Below are positions 1 to 6,398 of a stretch of DNA of 9,236 nucleotides, in pieces; position 1 is the first letter of the stretch, and each line of letters starts with the position of its first letter. The notes beneath the pieces were generated by a model that ran no database searches, was not told the DNA's origin, and saw nothing but the letters and a program-made list of their open reading frames with translations. The stretch spans positions 1 to 9,236 of the forward strand of contig CAZYMF010000194.1 in assembly GCA_964648215.1 (NCBI GenBank). The letters are read 5' to 3'. The stretch is from CAZYMF01 sp964648215 (GTDB lineage Bacteria; Desulfobacterota; Binatia; HRBIN30; JACQVA1). Both the position numbers and the translations under genes were made by a program.

Positions 1-7
1 CGAGGAC

Positions 8-12
8 AGGAG
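8..12 (+). promoter_or_regulatory. Ribosome binding site of the amidohydrolase gene
   Basis: AGGAG lies 6 nt before the ATG at 19 and fixes the start of the first gene, even though only 18 nt of upstream sequence is in the window. Confidence 0.7.
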
Positions 13-18
13 AAACCG

Positions 19-1179
19 ATGCCGTATGCCGAAGGGCGCGTCTACCACGACGCCGACTCCCACGTGATGGAGACCCCGGACTGGGTGGTGGCCTACGCCG
101 ACCCCGGGGTGCGCGAGCGCTTGCGCCCGCTCTACGTCAGCACGGTGAAGCCGGGCGAGGAGAAGCTGATCGACAAGGTCCGCCGCCAGCACGGTGATCC
201 GGCCGAGCGGCCGCGGGCGGAGGCCGAGATCATGCTGCGCAAGAACTGGAGCGCGCTGGGATCGTTCATCAAGGAGGACCGGCCGCGCGCCCTCGACCTG
301 CTCGGCTTCGCCAGCCAGCTCGTGTTCAACACGTTCATGAACAAGTACTTCCTCGACGCCGAGAACGATCCGGACCCCGCCTACGCGTACGGGGTCGCGC
401 GCGCCCACAACCGGGCCATCGTCGACTTCTGCTCGGTCGATCGCCGGCTGCTGCCGGTGGGCTACGTGCCCCTGGCCGACTTCGAGCGGTCGCGGGCGAT
501 GGCGGTGGAGGCGATCGAGATGGGATGCAAGGCGCTGCTCGTCCCCTCGGCCTGCCCCAGGGGCCACTCGCCCAGCCACACCGGCCTGTTCCCGGTCTGG
601 GCGGCGACGCAGGAGGCCGGGCTGCCGATCGTCTTCCACGTCGGCGGCGGAGGGCGGCTGCTCGATCCGAGCTACTTCAACAACGGGCTGCCCGCGGTCC
701 TCGACTTTCACGGCGGCGCCGAGAACTTCCGCTCGGTCGACTTCATGGCGATTCCGTTTCCGCCGATGCAGACACTGGCGACGATGATCTTCGATCGCGT
801 TTTCGATCACTTCCCGCGCCTCAAGGTGGGCGTCATCGAGCAGGGCGCGGTGTGGCTGCCGAGCTGGATGCGGCAGCTCGACACCGCGCACGAGGCCTTC
901 CACAAGTCCGAGGAGCGGCTGCGACGGCTCGAGCTGCGCCCGAGCGAGTACGTCAGGCGGCAGATCCGCGTGACGCCGTATCCCACCGAGCCGGTGGGCT
1001 GGATCATCGAGCAGGCCGGCGAGGAGGTCTGCCTGTTCTCCTCCGACTGGCCCCACGTCGAGGGCGGACGCCACCCCCTCAAGCGCTTCGAGGACAGCAT
1101 GCCGAGCGCCGGCGCGCGGGCGAAGCAGCGCTTCTACGCCGAGAACTTCGTCGATCTGATGGGAGTGGGCCTGTCGTAG
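19..1179 (+). CDS. Amidohydrolase family protein (Amidohydro_2, metal-dependent TIM-barrel hydrolase)
   Basis: This 386-residue protein has the signature of the Amidohydro_2 group of the amidohydrolase superfamily, cytosolic TIM-barrel enzymes that hydrolyse or decarboxylate small, often aromatic or cyclic substrates using a bound metal. Seen in the sequence: the strand-1 motif DADSHVMETPD (residues 11-21), where D13-x-H15 takes the place of the usual HxH metal pair; FHVGGGG with H207; the VIEQGAVWLPSWMRQLD region around E274; and SSDWPHVEGG near the C-terminus with D343 and H346, the usual place of the last catalytic Asp. Length is normal for the family. The ATG is preceded by AGGAG at 8-12 with 6 nt spacing, which supports the start. 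No signal peptide is visible. The substrate cannot be told from the sequence, and a 179-nt gap with a repeat separates it from the next gene, so neighbours do not help. Confidence 0.9.
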   Translation: MPYAEGRVYHDADSHVMETPDWVVAYADPGVRERLRPLYVSTVKPGEEKLIDKVRRQHGDPAERPRAEAEIMLRKNWSALGSFIKEDRPRALDLLGFASQLVFNTFMNKYFLDAENDPDPAYAYGVARAHNRAIVDFCSVDRRLLPVGYVPLADFERSRAMAVEAIEMGCKALLVPSACPRGHSPSHTGLFPVWAATQEAGLPIVFHVGGGGRLLDPSYFNNGLPAVLDFHGGAENFRSVDFMAIPFPPMQTLATMIFDRVFDHFPRLKVGVIEQGAVWLPSWMRQLDTAHEAFHKSEERLRRLELRPSEYVRRQIRVTPYPTEPVGWIIEQAGEEVCLFSSDWPHVEGGRHPLKRFEDSMPSAGARAKQRFYAENFVDLMGVGLS

Positions 1180-1187
1180 GGTAAGAC

Positions 1188-1298
1188 AATGAGAAACAGG
1201 GAACGGGAAGCCGGAAATTCGCAATGAAAAACAAGCGAGACGATGTCGGCAATGGCCGGTTTCCCGTTCCCGGTTTCCGGTTTTCTGTTTCTCATTCT
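1188..1298. repeat. Imperfect inverted repeat, copy A of a two-copy dispersed intergenic element
   Basis: The left arm at 1188-1214 is purine-rich: AATGAGAAACAG (1188-1199) followed by GGAACGGGAAGCCGG (1200-1214). The right arm is pyrimidine-rich: CCGGTTTCCCGTTCC (1256-1270) and CTGTTTCTCATT (1285-1296). The 12-nt outer parts are perfectly complementary, the 15-nt inner parts match at 14 of 15, and the right arm carries 14 extra nt (1271-1284) between them, which would form a bulge. The loop is about 41 nt. The right arm (1256-1298) is identical at 39 of 43 positions, without gaps, to 6222-6264 in copy B. The element fills most of the gap between two same-strand genes and ends about 60 nt before the next start codon. 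No coding potential is seen. Confidence 0.85.
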
Positions 1299-1358
1299 CT
1301 TGGTTTTCGCGACAGAAATATCCTGGACAACGGGGGCTCTCCCCAGTAGCTTCCGCGC

Positions 1359-3782
1359 GTGGCGTCGCAAGCGAGAGGTGGGGCGGTCGCGATCGCCGTG
1401 GCCGTCGTCGTTGCGGTCGCGGCGCTGTGGTACTGGCAGCGGCAGCCGGCGACGCCACCGGCGCTGCCGCCGCCGCCCACCCCGGCGTCCCTGGCGCTCA
1501 GCCGGGCGCCGTTCGCGCCGTGGATGCGTTTCGAGTCGATGCAGAAGCATCGCGATCTCTTCGCGCGGCTGTACGTCGATCTGTTGCTCGGCCATCAGGT
1601 GTTCAAAACCCTGCCCCGCGGCCTGCCGCCGCAGTTGGCACAGAGGCTGTTGCTCGACGACGACGACCTCCTGCTGTCCTCGGGGCGCCGGCTGTGGAGC
1701 CGCGAGGCCCTGGCGCGCCCCGGCTTCGTCGGCAAGTTCTGCTACATCCACTCCAGCTTCTGCCTCAAGCGCCTGTTCGAGACCTACTTCGTCATCGACG
1801 GCGACCCGGCGGTCGTCTACGACAACTTGTACTCGATCGAGCGCATGCCGAGCCGTACGCTGACCCACTACCAGCTCGGCAATGTCCAGATCGACGAGAA
1901 CAAGTACATCACCGAGGACGACCGGGCGGTGTGCACCTACGAGATGCACTCTCTGGACGGTCGCTCCCATTCGGTCGCGGTGCAGGTGGTGTCGCAGAAT
2001 CTCACCGTGCCGAACTCGCACGGCGCCACCGCCTATCCGTTGCTGGCCAGCGGCGACTACTTCGGGCCGCTGTTCATCTACCTCGACGCCCCCGGCTTCG
2101 AGCTGCAGAGCGGCTACCCGATCCATCTGAGCCGCACCGTGACCGTGCCGCCCGACCGCGCCGTGCAACGGCTCAACGTCGGCGTCAGCTTCGAGACCGC
2201 CAGCCATCCCGACCGCCGCGGCGTGCTTCCGCCGGACCTGCTGGAGCGCCACGTCGGTACCTACCAGCAGTGGTTCTTCGACAACGTTCCGTACTTCGAC
2301 TGCCCCGACATCCTGATCAAGAAGATGTGGTACTACCGCTGGTGGGTGGTGCGCTTCAGCATGGCCGAGCCCAACACCCCCGACCTGCGCGGCTACGCCT
2401 TCTACGAGGGCAAGCTCGGCTTCGACAACCTGATCTCGTTCGCCGTGCCGGCGCAGCTCGAGGAGCTGGCCTACCTGCGCAATCCCGAGTTCGGCCTCGA
2501 TCAGGCGCGCAACAGCTATCGCAACGTGTCGTCCATCGGCGCCCTGCGGGATGCGCCGAGCAGCCCGTACTGGGGCGAGATGTACTCGCAGTGGACGGCC
2601 GGGGCGCTGGCCGACTTCGACCGCGTCCACCCGATCGACGACGCGACGCTGAAGACGCTGCTGCCGGCGATGGCGGGAGACGTGCGGGCCTGGATGCGCC
2701 AGTTCGACCCCGACGGCGACTTCCTCCCCAGCCGCGACATCCCGCGCATCACCGGCTACGATCTCGACATCCTGTCGTGGTGGTACTTCGATGGCTTGAA
2801 GCTCGATCTGGCGGCCAAGCCGCCGGCGCTCGAGCGCGTCGACTTCGCCAGCTTCGTGTACGCCAACGCCGCGGCGGTGGCCGAGCTGGCGCAGCGGGTG
2901 GGGAACGAGGCGCTGGCCCGGGAGTTCTCCACCCTGGCCGGGCACATTCGGGACGCGGTGGTGAGCAAGCTGTGGGACCCGCAAACCGGGTTCTTCTACC
3001 CGCAGCGGGCCGAGGACGACAAGCGCATTCCCATTCGCGAGCTGCACGGCTTCTTCCCGTTCACCATGCGGCTGGCGCCGGACCGCGAGCCGTATCTCGG
3101 GGCGCTGCGCAAGTTCATCGATCCGCAGGAGTTCTGGTCGCGCTTCCCGCCGGTGATCACCAGCATGGTCCACTATCGCCAGTGGAACTGGAAGATGGAC
3201 GGCCTCACCCGCAACATCGCGCCGCACCCCATCAGCATGGGAGGGCTCACCCTGGTGCGCGCGCTGCACGACTACCACCAGGACATCATCCACGCCTCGG
3301 ACTTCATGCAATTGATGCGGCGCTACACGTCGTTGATGTACCCCGGCGTCTATCCGGGCGATCCGAGCTGGCGACCGAACGCGCACGAGTACTACTCACA
3401 GTGGGAGCCCGGCTCGAAGTCGGCGATGCCCAAGCCGTCGGAGATCTCGCACGACTTCCACTCGATGTACAACGCGCTGGTGGTGCAGGGGATGGTGGGG
3501 CTGACCCCGCGCCAGGACGACAAGATCGAGCTGCGCCCGGCGGCACTCGACTGGCCGTACTTCGTCCTCGATCGCCTGCGCTATCACGGCCACGACCTGA
3601 CGATCCTGTGGGACCGGCCGGACGGCGAGGTGCGCTACGCGGGCTACCCGGAGGGATTCTCTCTCTACATCGACGGCGAGCTCGCGTTCACGCGGCCGAC
3701 GCTCGATCCCGTGCTCTACGATCCCGCGAGTCACCAGGCGGTGGCGGCGCCGAAGCTCTCCGGCGATGGCCAGCCTGGCTGA
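1359..3782 (+). CDS. Membrane-anchored predicted glycoside hydrolase with an alpha/alpha-barrel (GH63/trehalase-like) fold
   Basis: This 807-residue protein starts with a short cationic stretch and a hydrophobic segment (about residues 9-25), then a Pro/Ala-rich linker (30-43), as in a signal anchor or uncleaved signal peptide, so the body is probably exported or periplasmic. Residues about 50-300 look like an N-terminal beta-rich domain. Residues about 300-710 have the aromatic- and acid-rich pattern of an alpha/alpha-barrel glycosidase (GH63, trehalase, MGH1-like): SPYWGEMYSQW (402-412), FDPDGDFLPSRD (449-460), GYDLDILSWWYFDG (466-479), LWDPQTGFFYP (538-548), ELHGFFPF (561-568), WNWKMDGLTRNI (609-620) and HEYYSQWEPG (676-685). 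A C-terminal beta region follows (720-780). The start is a GTG, the first start codon after an in-frame TAG at 1347-1349; no strong Shine-Dalgarno precedes it. The stop overlaps the next gene by 17 nt, suggesting coupled translation. The family call rests on fold-like motifs; the substrate and catalytic acids are not identified. Confidence 0.75.
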   Translation: MASQARGGAVAIAVAVVVAVAALWYWQRQPATPPALPPPPTPASLALSRAPFAPWMRFESMQKHRDLFARLYVDLLLGHQVFKTLPRGLPPQLAQRLLLDDDDLLLSSGRRLWSREALARPGFVGKFCYIHSSFCLKRLFETYFVIDGDPAVVYDNLYSIERMPSRTLTHYQLGNVQIDENKYITEDDRAVCTYEMHSLDGRSHSVAVQVVSQNLTVPNSHGATAYPLLASGDYFGPLFIYLDAPGFELQSGYPIHLSRTVTVPPDRAVQRLNVGVSFETASHPDRRGVLPPDLLERHVGTYQQWFFDNVPYFDCPDILIKKMWYYRWWVVRFSMAEPNTPDLRGYAFYEGKLGFDNLISFAVPAQLEELAYLRNPEFGLDQARNSYRNVSSIGALRDAPSSPYWGEMYSQWTAGALADFDRVHPIDDATLKTLLPAMAGDVRAWMRQFDPDGDFLPSRDIPRITGYDLDILSWWYFDGLKLDLAAKPPALERVDFASFVYANAAAVAELAQRVGNEALAREFSTLAGHIRDAVVSKLWDPQTGFFYPQRAEDDKRIPIRELHGFFPFTMRLAPDREPYLGALRKFIDPQEFWSRFPPVITSMVHYRQWNWKMDGLTRNIAPHPISMGGLTLVRALHDYHQDIIHASDFMQLMRRYTSLMYPGVYPGDPSWRPNAHEYYSQWEPGSKSAMPKPSEISHDFHSMYNALVVQGMVGLTPRQDDKIELRPAALDWPYFVLDRLRYHGHDLTILWDRPDGEVRYAGYPEGFSLYIDGELAFTRPTLDPVLYDPASHQAVAAPKLSGDGQPG

Positions 3783-4320
3783 CATTCCCGATCCCGGCCG
3801 GCGCGGCCGGCGCTACACGACGCGCCCGCTGCCGCACTATCGCTACGTGCCCGGCCGGCATCCGCATCCGACGCGCGACCCGCGCGGCCACTCCTACGAG
3901 CCCGAGCCGACGCTGAACCGCCACGCAGCGTGGCGCGTCGAGGACTGGCGCGAGCTGGAAGCGTGGCTCTACGGCGTCGATCTGTTCAACGCGTTCTACT
4001 TCTGGGAGGCGCACGAGGCCTGGGAGGGCCTGTGGGCCGCCGTCGAGCGCGACAGCCCGCCCGCGTTGCTGCTGCAGGGGCTCATTCAGATCGCCGCCGC
4101 GCTGCTCAAGGCGCACATGGGCGTGGACGCCGGCGCGTTCCTGCTCTCGCACGAAGGGATCGACAAGCTCGAACGCGCCGCCGCCGCACGGCCGCGGCTC
4201 ATGGGGCTCGACGTCGCCCAGGTGACGCGCTCGTTCGCGGCGTACTTTGCCGACCGCCACGACGAGCGCGGCCCCGATCCGCGACTCGTCCCCGTCTTGC
4301 AGCCGGACGGCGATGCCTGA
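3766..4320 (+). CDS. DUF309 domain protein
   Basis: This 184-residue protein carries the DUF309 signature: a helix with DLFNAFYFW (72-80) running into EAHEAWEGLW (81-90), then a second helix of the type LLLQGLIQIAAALLKAHMG (about 104-122). DUF309 proteins are small, all-helical and of unknown biochemical function. The N-terminal 50 residues are basic and rich in Pro, Arg and His (RPLPHYRYVPG at 20-30), an extension that is likely disordered. The ATG at 3766 lies within the last codons of the preceding glycosidase gene in a different frame, a 17-nt overlap, so the two are probably cotranscribed and translationally coupled; only a weak GAAG lies upstream. Downstream is a GC-rich hairpin and then a convergent gene. 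The family assignment is firm; no function can be given, and co-operation with the glycosidase is only inferred from the overlap. Confidence 0.85.
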   Translation: MASLADIPDPGRRGRRYTTRPLPHYRYVPGRHPHPTRDPRGHSYEPEPTLNRHAAWRVEDWRELEAWLYGVDLFNAFYFWEAHEAWEGLWAAVERDSPPALLLQGLIQIAAALLKAHMGVDAGAFLLSHEGIDKLERAAAARPRLMGLDVAQVTRSFAAYFADRHDERGPDPRLVPVLQPDGDA

Positions 4321-4328
4321 CAACGCCT

Positions 4329-4346
4329 CGGCCCGTACCCGGGCCG
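4329..4346. terminator. GC-rich hairpin between convergent genes, possible bidirectional terminator
   Basis: CGGCCCG (4329-4335) and CGGGCCG (4340-4346) form a perfect 7-bp stem with a 4-nt TACC loop. It lies 8 nt after the stop of the DUF309 gene and 7 nt beyond the stop of the convergent small gene. No T-tract follows on either strand, so it is not a classic intrinsic terminator; its position is the main argument. Confidence 0.45.
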
Positions 4347-4353
4347 CTGCTGC

Positions 4354-4632
4354 CTACCGAGCGGTTGGTTGCTGCGACTGGGTCGCGATCACGGCTTCGG
4401 GCTCGCCACTCGCGCCCGGCTGGCGCAGATAGCCGCGATAGACGCCGGCCTCGTCCCAGTACTGGCCTTGAACGCCGATGTGACCGCGATAGATGCCGGC
4501 CGCGTCGTAGACAGCGCCGCTCCGGCCGATCGAGCCGCGGAAGTTTCCTTCGCGGTCGAAGTAGCGTCCCATCGGATCGACGTAACCCAGGTACGTCCCC
4601 CAACGATCGAAGTGGTAGCAGCGCTGTGCCAT
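4354..4632 (-). CDS. Small protein of four 17-18-residue YD..G.YRG repeats (possible 4-fold beta-flower-type fold)
   Basis: I take this as a 92-residue protein starting at the ATG at 4632, because GGGGAGG lies 6 nt upstream. The frame stays open up to 4776, but that longer start has no comparable ribosome binding site and would reach into a palindromic repeat. Residues 6-74 consist of four tandem units (6-23, 24-40, 41-57, 58-74), each following the pattern aromatic-(aromatic)-D-x-x-G-x-(Y/F)-x-G-x-(I/V/L), for example VYDAAGIYRGHIG. Such short beta-strand repeats with conserved Gly and Tyr suggest a closed symmetric beta fold, similar in style to the 4-fold beta-flower family, though I cannot confirm that. 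The C-terminal 18 residues are polar and likely disordered. No signal peptide or membrane segment is seen. It is convergent to the DUF309 gene. The function is unknown. Confidence 0.7.
   Translation of the reverse strand: MAQRCYHFDRWGTYLGYVDPMGRYFDREGNFRGSIGRSGAVYDAAGIYRGHIGVQGQYWDEAGVYRGYLRQPGASGEPEAVIATQSQQPTAR
4434..4507. repeat. 51-bp-period direct repeat inside the small repeat-protein gene
   Basis: 4434-4456 and 4485-4507 match at 20 of 23 positions; both contain CGCGATAGAYGCCGGCC. The 51-bp spacing equals 17 codons, the protein repeat length. It encodes the matching parts of repeat units three and four, so those two units still resemble each other at the DNA level. Confidence 0.75.
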
Positions 4633-4638
4633 CGGCGA

Positions 4639-4645
4639 CCTCCCC
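4639..4645 (-). promoter_or_regulatory. Strong ribosome binding site that sets the start of the small repeat protein
   Basis: Read on the minus strand, GGGGAGG lies 6 nt before the ATG at 4632. This decides in favour of the 92-residue form over the 140-residue form that would start at 4776. Confidence 0.7.
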
Positions 4646-4775
4646 TTGTAAGCAACAGTTCGGCCAAGGCGTTGCGCCGCCGGTGCCGCGAAGGGCATCA
4701 CCTTTTGCCCGACGGCGAGTCGCGTCTGCAGGAAGCAATTGGCCCGCTCTTCTTGCGGATGCAAGGATGAAGCCA

Positions 4776-4794
4776 CACGGGCTGGAAGCCCGTG
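4776..4794. repeat. Perfect palindromic hairpin (REP-like)
   Basis: CACGGGCT (4776-4783) and AGCCCGTG (4787-4794) form an 8-bp perfect stem with a GGA loop. It lies in the 198-nt gap between two minus-strand genes, downstream of the CNNM family gene, where it could stabilise or end the transcript. Short palindromes of this GGGCTGGAAGCCC type look like dispersed REP-like repeats of high-GC genomes; only one copy is in this window. A smaller 5-bp hairpin, CCGTA/TACGG at 4802-4816, lies beside it. The rest of 4633-4830 shows no further feature. Confidence 0.7.
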
Positions 4795-4830
4795 CCCCTA
4801 CCCGTAGGATTTACGGATCGAATCTCCCAT

Positions 4831-6105
4831 TCACTGAGTGGCCGGCTCCGGCGGCGTCTCTTCCGGATGGTGGACGACGCGGACCTGGGTGATGCGGCTT
4901 CCCGACATGTCGGTGGGCACGAGCTCGTAGCCGGCCAGGCGCACCGCCTCTCCCTTGCGCGGGGCGCGGCCGAGGGTGTTGAACATCAGGCCCGCCAGAG
5001 TGTCGCCGCGCTCGGCGTTGACGTGCCAGCCGGTTTCGCGGTTGAAGTCGAGCACCTTCACCCGTCCGAGTGCGAGGTAGCTCTGCTCGTCCAGCCGCCG
5101 GATGGTGAGTAGCTCCTCGCGGTCGAACTCGTCGCGGATCTCGCCCACCAGCTCCTCGAGAATGTCCTCCTGCGTCACCATGCCGAGAGTGACGCCGAAC
5201 TCGTCCTTGACGATGGCGACGTGAGCGAAGGCGCGCTGCATGTCGGCCAACAGGCGCAGGATCGGCTTGCGCTCGGGCACCTGCAGCACCGGCTTGAGCA
5301 GCGGACGGATGTCGCCGCCTTGGTGGCGTAGCAGCTCGACCAGCTCCTTCAAATGAACGACGCCGAGGATGCGGTCGATGGAACCCTCGTAGATGGGCAC
5401 GCGCGTGTAGCGCTCCTCGAGAATCTTGTCGAGCAGGTCGGACGGTGCGGTCTCCACCGGGAAGGCGACGATCTCGGTGCGCGGCACCATGATCTCGGAC
5501 ACCGTCATCTCGGCGGCGCCGGCGGCGGCGCCGATGATGGCCAGCGGGCTGCCGCTGGGGTGCTCGCCGGCGACGTGCCGCGCCAGCCGCATGATCTCCT
5601 CCGACGAGCTCATCGGCGGGCCCTCGCTGGCGCCGGCGATCCTCTTCACCAGCGGCTCGACGAAACGATCGTAGAGCAGGTGCAGCGGGCGCAGGACCTG
5701 GTGCAGCAGGTAGAGCGGCAGCGCCACGAGATAGGCGACGCGGCGCGGGTGCTGGGCGGCGATCGCCTTCGGCAACACCTCGCCGAAGATCAGCACCACC
5801 ACGGTCATGAACACGGTGGCGACGAGGATACCGATCTCCTCGCCGAGATAACGCACGGCGAGGGCCGAGGCGACGGCGGCGCCGAGGACGTTGGCGACGT
5901 TGTTGCCGAACAGAATGGTGACCAACAGGCGCGAGGTCGACTTGAGCAGGTCACGCACGGCCAGGGCGGCGGGGCCGCGGGCCGCCTTGACGTCGCGTTC
6001 CAGCTCCGGCCCTTGCAGGCGGAGCAGCGCCGTCTCGCTGCTCGAGAAGAAGCTCGACAGCACCAGGCACGCCACCAGAATGAGGACGAACGACAACGCC
6101 TCCAT
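4831..6105 (-). CDS. CNNM/CorC-type transporter-associated membrane protein (DUF21, CBS pair, CorC_HlyC)
   Basis: This 424-residue inner-membrane protein has the full domain order of the CNNM/CorC (hemolysin C-like) family, linked to Mg2+ or other divalent cation export. The DUF21 membrane domain spans about residues 1-150, with hydrophobic segments near 4-20, 60-83, 90-107 and 123-136 and the conserved motifs SSFFSSSETAL (17-27), ILFGNNVANV (64-73) and FGEVLPK (107-113). Two CBS domains follow, starting at VSEIMVPRTEIV (202-213) and ending in VKDEFGVTLGMVTQEDILEE (279-298). These normally bind an adenine nucleotide. The C-terminal CorC_HlyC domain covers about 320-408. The length is typical and nothing is truncated. 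The ATG is preceded by GAGGAGGG (minus strand, 6109-6116). It is divergent from the diadenylate cyclase gene, with a 293-nt gap between. The ion is not shown by sequence; divalent cation transport or its regulation is inferred from the family. Confidence 0.93.
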   Translation of the reverse strand: MEALSFVLILVACLVLSSFFSSSETALLRLQGPELERDVKAARGPAALAVRDLLKSTSRLLVTILFGNNVANVLGAAVASALAVRYLGEEIGILVATVFMTVVVLIFGEVLPKAIAAQHPRRVAYLVALPLYLLHQVLRPLHLLYDRFVEPLVKRIAGASEGPPMSSSEEIMRLARHVAGEHPSGSPLAIIGAAAGAAEMTVSEIMVPRTEIVAFPVETAPSDLLDKILEERYTRVPIYEGSIDRILGVVHLKELVELLRHQGGDIRPLLKPVLQVPERKPILRLLADMQRAFAHVAIVKDEFGVTLGMVTQEDILEELVGEIRDEFDREELLTIRRLDEQSYLALGRVKVLDFNRETGWHVNAERGDTLAGLMFNTLGRAPRKGEAVRLAGYELVPTDMSGSRITQVRVVHHPEETPPEPATQ

Positions 6106-6157
6106 GAACCCTCCTCGCCTTTAGGGACTGTCGAGAACCCGCGGGTCGAAGCGAACG

Positions 6158-6264
6158 GGAAACCGGAAACGGGAAGCCCGGAATGAAAGACGGGCCAACG
6201 CCCGGCACGGCGCGCAATTCGCCGGTTTCCCGTCTCCGGTTTCCTGTTTGCTGTTTCTCATTCT
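6158..6264. repeat. Imperfect inverted repeat, copy B of the dispersed intergenic element
   Basis: A 21-nt purine-rich left arm (6158-6178, starting GGAAACCGGAAACGGG) pairs with a pyrimidine-rich right arm (6224-6244) at 19 of 21 positions; in RNA one of the two mismatches would be a G-U pair. The loop is 45 nt. The segment 6222-6264 is identical at 39 of 43 positions to 1256-1298 of copy A, in the same orientation, including a shared CTGTTTCTCATTCT end. In copy B the CTGTTTCTCATT tail has no partner in the left arm, unlike copy A. The element sits in the 293-nt divergent region between the CNNM and diadenylate cyclase genes, so it may lie in the leader or promoter of one of them. Confidence 0.85.
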
Positions 6265-6322
6265 TCCTTCGGGCGGCGTCTCGTCGACAATTTCGCCCCG
6301 CCTGCATCCATACTAGCGCGCT

Positions 6323-6338
6323 GCCTGCTTTTCCAGGC
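6323..6338. other. Small hairpin in the diadenylate cyclase upstream region
   Basis: GCCTG (6323-6327) and CAGGC (6334-6338) form a 5-bp stem around a CTTTTC loop, about 60 nt before the start codon. It is short enough to be chance; reported as part of the content of the 6106-6398 gap. Confidence 0.25.
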
Positions 6339-6349
6339 GCGGTCGTGGC

Positions 6350-6378
6350 TTGACGCTGGCGGGCGAGGCCGTCAGGAT
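6350..6378 (+). promoter_or_regulatory. Possible sigma70-type promoter of the diadenylate cyclase gene
   Basis: TTGACG (6350-6355) is one base from the -35 consensus, and CAGGAT (6373-6378) follows after 17 nt. The -10 match is only three of six, and the distance to the ATG at 6399 is 20 nt, which leaves a very short leader. Weak evidence. Confidence 0.22.
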
Positions 6379-6398
6379 CAGGCACCGAAGGCCCCGGC

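Noticed and set aside
1188..1298. Copies A and B as a CRISPR array or attachment sites
   Set aside because: There are only two copies 5 kb apart, with no regular spacers, no cas genes and no integrase nearby.
1134..3386. A 750-codon open frame on the minus strand opposite the glycosidase gene
   Set aside because: It is a shadow frame typical of high-GC DNA. Its translation is low-complexity, rich in Arg, Val, His and Gln with no domain, it runs antisense across a gene with clear motifs and past its 5' end into the amidohydrolase gene, and no ribosome site supports it.
1427..3916. A long plus-strand frame overlapping the glycosidase and part of the DUF309 gene
   Set aside because: Its translation is Arg/Ala/Pro-rich shadow sequence; the frame at 1359-3782 holds the motifs and the membrane anchor.
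4633..4776. N-terminal extension of the small repeat protein to an ATG at 4776
   Set aside because: The extension has no repeat units, lacks a ribosome site and starts at the edge of a palindromic hairpin, whereas the ATG at 4632 has a strong Shine-Dalgarno.
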